Assembly (NCBI GenBank): GCA_023396345.1 | Contig: JAEWWO010000126.1 | Span: forward strand, 1 to 8,632 | Source: Bacteroidota bacterium | GTDB lineage: Bacteria > Bacteroidota > Bacteroidia > Chitinophagales > Chitinophagaceae | Direction of reading: 5' to 3' | DNA length: 8,632 nt | In this document: positions 1 through 7,374 of the stretch, one piece after another | Layout: each line of letters begins with the position of its first letter | Numbering within the stretch: position 1 is the first letter of the stretch | The notes under the pieces: generated by a model | What the model was told of the DNA's origin: nothing | The model's database searches: none | Seen by the model: only the letters and a program-made list of their open reading frames with translations | Program-made: the position numbers and the translations under genes

Positions 1-1386
<1,386 letters not shown>

Positions 1387-1390
1387 ATAA

Positions 1391-1423
1391 CAAACTATTT
1401 ATAGAGTTGTTTGAATTTTTTTT
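1391..1423 (+). terminator. possible intrinsic terminator after GH97
   Basis: Just after the GH97 stop, CAAACT (1391-1396) can pair imperfectly, with a bulge, with AGTTGTTTG (1405-1413), and a run of eight T follows at 1416-1423. Position and T-run fit a Rho-independent terminator, but the stem is short, AT-rich and bulged. The larger inverted repeat at 1527-1681, itself followed by a T-run up to 1689, could serve as a second stop. Confidence 0.35.
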
Positions 1424-1526
1424 GATAACACACGTATGGTGCTTTTATGCATTGTTGTAATATTTCTATTGATGCAACGCGCGTAAAACTATCTAAGGAA
1501 ATTTAAAACAACTTCATAGCAAGAAA

Positions 1527-1681
1527 AGAGGCTGTCTAAAAAGGTTGTCATTCCAATATCGATAGCTATCGGTATGAGGAATCTACAATTTCTGAAATAT
1601 TGAACAACAATAGATTTTTCACTCCTCCTGAAAAGTCGGGATTCAATCAGAATGACAAAAGAAAGTTTTTAGAGAGTTTCT
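1527..1681. repeat. nested inverted repeat, interspersed/MITE-like element
   Basis: About 155 bp with several nested inverted repeats. The outer ends are AGAGGCTGTCTAAAA (1527-1541) and TTTTAGAGAGTTTCT (1667-1681), 12 of 15 bases complementary. A perfect inner pair is TTGTCATTC (1545-1553) with GAATGACAA (1650-1658). A third pair is GAGGAATCT (1576-1584) with AGATTTTTC (1612-1620), where the two mismatches are G-T wobbles. The left half also holds the 12-bp palindrome CGATAGCTATCG (1560-1571). Similar stretches of the form GTCATTCC...GGAATCT...AATGACA are, from memory, common intergenic repeats in Bacteroidota. No convincing target-site duplication and no transposase are present, so it would be non-autonomous. 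It fills most of the 324-bp gene-free stretch 1387-1710; I see no credible gene there. Confidence 0.55.
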
Positions 1682-1710
1682 TTTTTTTTGATAAACATCA
1701 GAAGATATTC

Positions 1711-3885
1711 TTATTCCTTTTTTATGTTAGGATAATAATGCAGTATGCCCTCAAGCACACCTTCTGCAATATTTTTTTTCGCAAAGTACACATCTTTACT
1801 TTTTTTAAGGATGTTCAGTTCCGGACTGTGATTAGCCACAACAATGCCTTTGGAACTTCCGCGAAGCATACTGATATCATTGCCTCCATTTCCCGAAGTT
1901 ATAATGTTTTCAAGAGGTATCTGCCATTTGTAACTTAGATACCTTACCGCATTTCCTTTGCCTGCTCTTACCGGTACAATGTCTAAGTACTTATTGTCGG
2001 TAAGAAATATTTGCGCACGAAGTTTTTTATCATCCAGATATTTATGCAGGTCTGCCAGATCATCCTCGTTAAAAGATTGCGTTACATAGAAACTTAATTT
2101 ATACTCCCATTGCGCAGCCTCTTCCTGTGGTTTTATTTTAGAATAATTTTTTAAAGCCTCTTCCAGTTCTTTTCTTTTCCACTGATGATTGATATGATTT
2201 TCCCATCCTTTATCAGCTATGAATTTTTTTGTGTAATAAATTTCTGTACCTGCCGAACAGATTAATACATCCGGTTCGGGTAGCTCATAATCTTTCAATG
2301 CCTGTTTGGTAAGTTCTTTATTTCTTCCGCTGGATATCCCGAAAATTATTTTTTCTTTTTCAATCCATTGTTTTAATTCTTTCAATCCCTTTGCTTCCTC
2401 TTCGTCAACCAGCGTACCGTCTAAATCCGAGATAAGTGCAATGTTGGTTGTCACCAGTTTTTTGCCCCATGAATTAGATGAGTCTTTTTTACTTACTTCG
2501 TTGCTGGCATTAAGTAACTCTCCAGTTACTTCCATATACTTTTCTGCATGAGCTTTCCATGTATAATTTTCGCGAGCCGCTTTAATGCCGTTGGCAGAAA
2601 ATTTTTCCCAAAGTGTAGTGTCTGCAACAATCTTCTTAAGTGCATCTGATATTTGTTTTGTATCGGTTACATCTACAAGTATTCCGTTGTCGGCGTTTGT
2701 GATTATTTCTTTTGGTCCTCCTGTAGGTGAAGCAACAACAGGAAGTCCGCAGGAAGCGGCTTCCACAATGGTTAATCCAAAGTTTTCACCCGGAGTGGCG
2801 TTTACAAACACACCTTTTTTTCGTGCTGCAATTCTGTAGATTTCGGGTACTTCATAGGCAGGGTCATTCTTTTTAGGAATCGCCATTTTGCCATACAGAT
2901 CGTATTTATCCATCAACAAAAGCAAATTGGTTAGTATCTCCTGTTCATCCGCCGGCATTTGTGTAATGTCTTTGCGTACACCTGCAAATATAGCGAGGTT
3001 AGCCATTGCCTGCAGTTCCTTATCCTGTCCGTATGCAGAGATGATGGTTTCAAAATTTTTTCTTTTATCTGCTCTGCCAATGGAAAGAATTAAAGGTTTT
3101 TCCGGTTTGAAAAGAAAACGCTCAATCTCAGAGTTCACGCGGTATAGCGCCTGCTCTTGTTCGCTGCTCATTTCAAAAGAAGGCATTTCCGGTTTATAGA
3201 AAGGATAAAAAATATCGGCATTTATGCCCGGGGGTATTACTGTGAAATTTGCATTTTTTTTGTTTGTATATAAATCGTACTGAGAGGATATTTCGTGATG
3301 TGTGCTCACAATAATTGCATGTGCTTCCTGCAAGGATTTTTCTTCTTCAACAATGCGTCTTTCGATGTGAAACTTTTCGTTTATTTTCTTTTCATCCCAT
3401 CCGTCGTTCAGCAAAATTCTTTTTTTATTTCTTCCTAAAGAATGTCCTGTAGCAATATAAGGAACGCTAAAAATTTTACTGATTTCTCCGGCTATATAAT
3501 TTCCATCGGCATAATGTCCGTGCACTACAGAAGGGAAATCATTTTGTTTTTCTATAAACCGGATGGTCTTGTCAATAAATTCATTCAAGTATGGCCATAA
3601 TTGTTCCTTGTGTCTGTAAGTGCCGCCACCACAGGGTATGCGCACTATTCTGGCTTTATCGTTAACGATTTCTATGGGTTCTGCGTAGTCCGGAGAAACA
3701 CGCTTGTCTTTTATAAGCCTTGTGAATAAATCTACTTTTCTTACCTGCGGATGCAGAGAAAGAGCTTCCATCAATTCGAGCACATATTTTACCTGTCCGC
3801 CGGTATCTTTATCTCTTCCTATTTCTGCATTGTTATATCTGATCAGTCCGTGAGGGCTGAAAAGCTGTATATATATATCTTCCAT
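1711..3885 (-). CDS. bifunctional sucrose-phosphate synthase / sucrose-phosphatase-like fusion
   Basis: 724 residues in two parts. Residues 1-455 are a GT4 (GT-B fold) glycosyltransferase of the sucrose-phosphate synthase type, which joins a sugar from a nucleotide donor to fructose 6-phosphate. Visible motifs are HGLIR (12-16), GRDKDTGGQ (23-31), HGHYADG (122-128), TGHSLGRNK (147-155), SIGRADKRKN (268-277) and the donor-site E-x7-E (Glu367, Glu375). A short polar linker (about 460-478) leads to a HAD phosphatase of the SPP type: DLDGT (Asp487, Asp489), SSGR (518-521), GKGNA (642-646) and GNGGND (665-670). The last is unusual: SPP normally has GDSGND, so the metal-binding Asp is Asn666 here and phosphatase activity is uncertain. 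The ATG at 3885 is the only start after an in-frame stop and matches the family N-terminus. No signal peptide, so cytosolic. The product may be sucrose; mannosylfructose, made by a related enzyme in Agrobacterium, is an alternative. Confidence 0.88.
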   Translation of the reverse strand: MEDIYIQLFSPHGLIRYNNAEIGRDKDTGGQVKYVLELMEALSLHPQVRKVDLFTRLIKDKRVSPDYAEPIEIVNDKARIVRIPCGGGTYRHKEQLWPYLNEFIDKTIRFIEKQNDFPSVVHGHYADGNYIAGEISKIFSVPYIATGHSLGRNKKRILLNDGWDEKKINEKFHIERRIVEEEKSLQEAHAIIVSTHHEISSQYDLYTNKKNANFTVIPPGINADIFYPFYKPEMPSFEMSSEQEQALYRVNSEIERFLFKPEKPLILSIGRADKRKNFETIISAYGQDKELQAMANLAIFAGVRKDITQMPADEQEILTNLLLLMDKYDLYGKMAIPKKNDPAYEVPEIYRIAARKKGVFVNATPGENFGLTIVEAASCGLPVVASPTGGPKEIITNADNGILVDVTDTKQISDALKKIVADTTLWEKFSANGIKAARENYTWKAHAEKYMEVTGELLNASNEVSKKDSSNSWGKKLVTTNIALISDLDGTLVDEEEAKGLKELKQWIEKEKIIFGISSGRNKELTKQALKDYELPEPDVLICSAGTEIYYTKKFIADKGWENHINHQWKRKELEEALKNYSKIKPQEEAAQWEYKLSFYVTQSFNEDDLADLHKYLDDKKLRAQIFLTDNKYLDIVPVRAGKGNAVRYLSYKWQIPLENIITSGNGGNDISMLRGSSKGIVVANHSPELNILKKSKDVYFAKKNIAEGVLEGILHYYPNIKKE

Positions 3886-3918
3886 AAGTATTATTTAGAT
3901 TCAAGTGTTTTTTATAAA

Positions 3919-3935
3919 GAAGTTGTAAATACTTC
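3919..3935. repeat. small dyad in the SPS leader
   Basis: GAAGT (3919-3923) and ACTTC (3931-3935) form a 5-bp inverted repeat with a 7-base spacer, about 35-50 bp upstream of the SPS start codon. It is short enough to be chance in AT-rich DNA. It is listed because a stronger dyad lies eight bases away. Confidence 0.25.
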
Positions 3936-3942
3936 TGTTTGG

Positions 3943-3957
3943 TAGTATGAAATACTA
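3943..3957. promoter_or_regulatory. candidate operator: 15-bp dyad TAGTAT-GAA-ATACTA
   Basis: A perfect inverted repeat with 6-base arms and a 3-base centre in the divergent region between the SPS-like gene and the GH32-like gene. It lies just downstream of the candidate SPS promoter (3968-3998), near where transcription would begin, which is a typical place for a repressor site. No cognate regulator is identified. The AraC-type regulator in this window would more usually bind direct repeats. Confidence 0.35.
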
Positions 3958-3967
3958 TGGAAAAGTA

Positions 3968-3998
3968 CAAAAAAATATTTAATCCGCTATTAGGCAAA
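3968..3998 (-). promoter_or_regulatory. candidate Bacteroidota-type promoter for the SPS-like gene
   Basis: On the minus strand, TTTG (3998-3995) is followed after 17 bases by TATTTTTTTG (3977-3968). The Bacteroidota consensus is TTTG at -33, about 19-21 bases, then TAnnTTTG at -7. Here the TA and TTTG of the -7 box are two bases too far apart. Read instead as TTTTTTTG, the -7 box has the right spacing (19) but one mismatch. It would give a leader of about 75 bases. Confidence 0.35.
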
Positions 3999-4094
3999 TA
4001 AGTATTATGTTTTTACACCTAATTTTATTTTTGTATTTTAAGTTAAAATATTTGTTCAACAGTCATTTAAAAAGGCATTAAGATTTGAATTGTT

Positions 4095-4102
4095 TATTTT
4101 TG
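4095..4102 (+). promoter_or_regulatory. candidate -7 element (TATTTTTG) for the GH32-like gene
   Basis: TATTTTTG matches the Bacteroidota -7 consensus TAnnTTTG and lies about 70 bases before the GH32-like start codon. No good -33 TTTG is found at the expected distance. A second identical TATTTTTG occurs at 4026-4033, also without a clear -33 box. In DNA this rich in A and T such matches are easily chance. Confidence 0.3.
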
Positions 4103-4171
4103 TGGCATTGCTGAACACGGCTGTATGCTTGAATTAGCAATTGTTTTATTAATAACAATCAATATTATTAT

Positions 4172-5650
4172 ATGTATTCAGGATCGGGATTTAGTGACTG
4201 GGAAATAGGGGATATTACAGTAATTAAGCATAAAGATACTTATCATTTATTTCATTTGATAATTCCTAATCACGATTATATCGCACATGCTGTTTCTACG
4301 GATGGCTTATCGTGGAAAAGAGTCAAGAATGCGATATTTGTAGGCGATCCGGGCGAATGGGATGATGATATGTTGTGGACTATGCATGTATGTGAAGTGA
4401 ATGGAAAATTTGAAATGTACTATACCGGCTTGCAAAGAAAAGACAGAGGTATTGTTTCGCGTATAGGTCTTGCGGTTTCTGATGATTTGTATAGCTGGGA
4501 AAAAGTAGAAAATAATATTTATCCGTTTGAACCTAAAGGAAGCTATTATGAAACGCTGGAAGTAAATGACCGTCAATGGTTGAGCTTCCGCGATCCTTTC
4601 AGATACGACTATAATGATGAAGTTTATTTTCTGATATGCATGCGCGTAAATAAAGGACCGGTTTCAAGAAGAGGATGTGTGGGTTTGATGAAGGTGAATG
4701 AGAATAATGTAGAAGCTTTGCCGCCATTAATACATCCTATGGTGTATGACGATGTAGAATGTCCGTGTGTATTTTATTTAAAAGGAAATTACTATCTCAT
4801 TGGGTCAATCAGAGAGGATATAAAAGTTCGTTACTGGTTTGCTCCTGAGTTTAGAGGCGAATATCATTCTTTTCATGCAGATGTTTTATTGCCACAGGGA
4901 AACTATGCTGCAAGAATTATAGAAGAAGAGGATGGCAGAATTTTATTGTATAATTTTTATTATGCAGGACAGATAAATCAATATCGTACGATGCCGCCGC
5001 CAAAGGAACTGGACGTAGATGAAAGAGGAAGACTGATTTTAAAAAGTTATCATGTATGGGATAAGATTGTGCGCAAAACCATACCACAAAAGGATTTTGG
5101 CGAAGTAAAGCAATTGATGAAAAACGATACATCCACATTTGAGAATGAAAATAATATCTGGACATGTGGTGCTAAAAGCGGATACGAAATTTACAGTTTT
5201 GAAAAACCTGCAAAGGATTTTATATGGGAGGGTGTAATAGAAGTAACCGGAATGGGTAAGCTGGGAATTGTTTCCGATATGGATGATGATGCCAATGGAT
5301 ACTTTATATCATTTGATATACAAAACGGAATTGTTCAGTTGCGTGCCTGGGGATTGAATGAAAAAGACAACAGATCAAACTTTGTGTTTAATAACTTACA
5401 GACCAATAATTTTCCTATTCCCAAAGAAAAGAAGTTTTTCTTCCGGCTGATAAGATATGGCAGTTATATAGAACTGATGATTGGTAAGGAAATTAAAATT
5501 ACACTGATAGATTACACGTATTCCGGCAATCGTATAGGTTTATATTCGAGCTCTTCTTTAATTGTTTTAAAAGACTCTGTTATCAGTACTTTGCCTTCTC
5601 CTAAAAGTGAATATGGCAGTCAGGAAGAGAATGATATGATGGTGTTGTAA
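4172..5650 (+). CDS. GH32-like (clan GH-J) glycoside hydrolase, cytosolic
   Basis: 492 residues. Residues 1-300 look like a five-bladed beta-propeller of the GH32/GH68 kind. YHLFHL (24-29) and IAHAVSTDGLSW (37-48) match the first-blade pattern YHLFY...GHAVSxDLxHW of GH32. The catalytic triad can be placed: Asp14 in EIGDI as probable nucleophile (standing where GH32 has NDPNG), Asp141 in FRDP as transition-state stabiliser, and Glu196 in VECP as acid/base. Residues about 315-485 form a beta-rich C-terminal domain like the sandwich of GH32. No signal peptide is present, and the upstream frame closes (TGA at 4130) with no other ATG, so the enzyme is cytosolic. GH32 enzymes cleave beta-fructofuranosides such as sucrose. 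Divergent from the SPS-like gene and convergent with a PfkB kinase, it may split sucrose, sucrose 6-phosphate or a related fructoside. The missing NDPNG motif means it could belong to an uncharacterised subgroup or have another specificity. Confidence 0.8.
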   Translation: MYSGSGFSDWEIGDITVIKHKDTYHLFHLIIPNHDYIAHAVSTDGLSWKRVKNAIFVGDPGEWDDDMLWTMHVCEVNGKFEMYYTGLQRKDRGIVSRIGLAVSDDLYSWEKVENNIYPFEPKGSYYETLEVNDRQWLSFRDPFRYDYNDEVYFLICMRVNKGPVSRRGCVGLMKVNENNVEALPPLIHPMVYDDVECPCVFYLKGNYYLIGSIREDIKVRYWFAPEFRGEYHSFHADVLLPQGNYAARIIEEEDGRILLYNFYYAGQINQYRTMPPPKELDVDERGRLILKSYHVWDKIVRKTIPQKDFGEVKQLMKNDTSTFENENNIWTCGAKSGYEIYSFEKPAKDFIWEGVIEVTGMGKLGIVSDMDDDANGYFISFDIQNGIVQLRAWGLNEKDNRSNFVFNNLQTNNFPIPKEKKFFFRLIRYGSYIELMIGKEIKITLIDYTYSGNRIGLYSSSSLIVLKDSVISTLPSPKSEYGSQEENDMMVL

Positions 5651-5694
5651 TTATGTTTACTTTAATTCATTGCCAATTTGCATAATATCATTCT
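5628..5694. repeat. 10-bp inverted repeat bridging the convergent gene ends
   Basis: AGAATGATAT (5628-5637) and ATATCATTCT (5685-5694) are perfectly complementary, separated by 47 bases that contain both stop codons and the 6-bp gap between the GH32-like gene and the kinase. Each arm lies in the last codons of one gene, so either transcript could fold here. It may help end transcription from both sides, or be chance. Confidence 0.35.
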
Positions 5695-6547
5695 TATTGT
5701 AAACGGGCGTGCCTCCTGTTTGTGTTGCCATGAATGCACCCATTTGAGAAGCAAACTGTAGGGCGTCTTCCGGTGAATATTTCTTATGTTGTGCATACAA
5801 AAAACCTGCAATAAAAGCATCGCCACTGCCGATAGTATCTTTAACTTCTACCTTAAATCCGGCATGTTCATACAGTTTATTTTCATGATAAAGCAAAGCT
5901 CCGTTACTGCCGCGTGTAACGATTAAAGTAGATAGTTTATAAGTGTCGCAAATGTTTTGCAGCGCATCGGACGTGTTGTTTGTGTCTATCTCATTCCAGT
6001 TACAAACAGTGTGATATTCTTCTTCGTTCATTTTAAGGATATGTGTATAGTTGAGTAAAACTTCGATAGTTGTTTTGTCTATGAATGGTGGACGCATATT
6101 AATGTCAAACACGCACTGCTGCGCATTTTGAACCAAATGAAGTAAGGTTTTTTTTGTTTCCTCGTTGCGTGAGGATAAACTTCCGAAAACAAAATAATCA
6201 GCTTGTTTAATAATTTCCTGTTGTTGTATTGTATGCTGAATAAAATCCCAAGCTGCTGGTTGCACAATGTCATACTCCATATCTCCCACTGAGTTTTTTG
6301 TTGCTACTGCCAGTCCGGTTATATGTTCTTCATCTTTTTGTAAAAACGCTGTAGTTACACCTTTGGCTGTCATAAAGTCTTCCAGTGCTTTTCCGTCTGT
6401 ATTATTTCCCACTCTGGTTATCATTGCGGTATTTAATCCCAGTTGTTGCAGATGATAGGCTACGTTAAATGGCGCGCCTCCTTCTTTTTTAATATCACCA
6501 ACCACATCAAATAATATCTCTCCAAAAGTTATGCTGTTATATTTCAT
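5657..6547 (-). CDS. PfkB-family sugar kinase, probable fructokinase
   Basis: 296 residues, the usual length for a ribokinase/PfkB-family kinase. It would phosphorylate a free sugar with ATP in the cytosol; fructose to fructose 6-phosphate is the best guess from context. PfkB signature 1 is seen as GGAPFNVA (23-30), which binds the sugar. Signature 2 is DTIGSGDAF (237-245), with Asp243 as catalytic base and the anion hole in GSGD. TRGSNGA (211-217) and the FDINMR segment (147-152) also fit fructokinase-like members. The ATG at 6547 gives a natural N-terminus of the form ITFGEILFD. The gene follows the response regulator on the same strand after 56 bases with no clear terminator, so it may be the last gene of that operon. 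It ends 6 bp from the GH32-like gene. Another substrate (tagatose, 2-keto-3-deoxygluconate) cannot be excluded. Confidence 0.88.
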   Translation of the reverse strand: MKYNSITFGEILFDVVGDIKKEGGAPFNVAYHLQQLGLNTAMITRVGNNTDGKALEDFMTAKGVTTAFLQKDEEHITGLAVATKNSVGDMEYDIVQPAAWDFIQHTIQQQEIIKQADYFVFGSLSSRNEETKKTLLHLVQNAQQCVFDINMRPPFIDKTTIEVLLNYTHILKMNEEEYHTVCNWNEIDTNNTSDALQNICDTYKLSTLIVTRGSNGALLYHENKLYEHAGFKVEVKDTIGSGDAFIAGFLYAQHKKYSPEDALQFASQMGAFMATQTGGTPVYNKNDIMQIGNELK

Positions 6548-6603
6548 CTGTTTTTTAAAACAATATAAGAAATAAAAAATAAATGAAAGAGAAAAAGTAA
6601 AGC

Positions 6604-7368
6604 TTATAACATATCTTTTCCTGATTTCATATAATCGGCAGGTGACATATTAAACTGCTTTTGAAAGTTTCTGGTAAAATGTGTAGGGCTATGATAGCCA
6701 ACAATAGCATATACTTCATTAATTCTTGCTCCCTCTTGTTTCATAATAATTGCAGCCTGTTTGAGTCGTGTAAGGTTAATAATTTCGTTAGGAGTAAGAT
6801 TTGAAATTGTTTTAATTTTTCGGTAGAGTGTAGGTCTGCTCATATTCATGAGTGTTGCCAGATGAGATACATCCAGTTCTGTATTGGATAGATTCTCGAT
6901 AATTACTTTATTGAGATTTTCAAGAAACTGTTCGTCGTGTCTGGAATTCGCTATACTGTTGATATGTGTAAGAGGTGAGTTGATAAAATGCTCTTTCAGC
7001 TTACTCCTGTTTTTTAACAGACTTGCTATTTGTGCACGCAGATACTCCGGTGAAAAAGGTTTTTCTATATACGCTTCAGCTTCAAGATTTAAACCCTTAA
7101 TCTTAGATTCGATGGTGTTTTTAGCGGTTAAGAATATAAAAGGTATATGATTAAACTCTACATTGGATTTTACAATTTCACAAAATTCCATTCCATCCAT
7201 TTCGGGCATCATAATGTCGCATACAATTACATCAATGTGTTCATTGTCTAAAACCTGCAAAGCTTTTTTTCCGTTCACAGCTGTGAAAACAGTATACACT
7301 TCCTGTAAATCATCTGTCAGAAATTCCAGTAAATCTTCGTTGTCATCTATCAATAAAATATTACCCAT
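6604..7368 (-). CDS. response regulator, REC + AraC-type DNA-binding domain
   Basis: 254 residues, equivalent to the C-terminal third of a Bacteroidota hybrid two-component system. The receiver domain (1-125) has the acidic pair Asp8/Asp9, the phosphoacceptor Asp51 in CDIMMPEMDG, Thr81 in FLTAKN and Lys103 in EKPF, so all receiver residues are intact. After a linker, the AraC/XylS helix-turn-helix domain occupies about 150-252, with DVSHLATLMNMSRPTLYRKI as the first helix-turn-helix and the family tail GYHSPTHFTRNFQKQF then SPADY. Phosphorylated by the adjacent kinase it should activate nearby carbohydrate genes. The start ATG is three bases from the kinase stop and in the same frame. The N-terminal MGNILLIDDNED is what a free-standing receiver would have. 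The target is unknown; the kinase gene just downstream and the GH32/SPS genes are natural candidates. Confidence 0.93.
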   Translation of the reverse strand: MGNILLIDDNEDLLEFLTDDLQEVYTVFTAVNGKKALQVLDNEHIDVIVCDIMMPEMDGMEFCEIVKSNVEFNHIPFIFLTAKNTIESKIKGLNLEAEAYIEKPFSPEYLRAQIASLLKNRSKLKEHFINSPLTHINSIANSRHDEQFLENLNKVIIENLSNTELDVSHLATLMNMSRPTLYRKIKTISNLTPNEIINLTRLKQAAIIMKQEGARINEVYAIVGYHSPTHFTRNFQKQFNMSPADYMKSGKDML

Positions 7369-7374
7369 GCTTTA
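7369..7374 (-). other. in-frame TAA between histidine kinase and response regulator
   Basis: Read on the minus strand, the kinase ends ...CTC TAA, then one codon AGC, then ATG GGT of the regulator. Both genes are in the same frame, so one base change in the TAA would fuse them into a single HTCS polypeptide. Termination followed by re-initiation at the ATG is the simplest reading. Readthrough, a recent mutation or a base-call error are alternatives. Confidence 0.8.

Noticed and set aside
1527..1681. CRISPR array or tRNA in the gap after GH97
   Set aside because: There are inverted repeats but no evenly spaced direct repeats, and no cloverleaf with a T-loop GTTC motif.
1681..1689. T-run as an intrinsic terminator for the SPS-like gene
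   Set aside because: The run is T on the plus strand; the SPS transcript would carry A here, so it could serve only plus-strand transcription.
1600..1938. 112-codon plus-strand reading frame overlapping the repeat and the end of the SPS fusion
   Set aside because: It runs antisense to the phosphatase domain, starts inside the inverted repeat, and its composition (rich in Phe, Asn, Lys) shows no recognisable domain.
2306..3199. Plus-strand reading frames antisense to the SPS-like gene
   Set aside because: They are shadows of a strongly conserved GT4/HAD coding sequence and show no protein motifs of their own.
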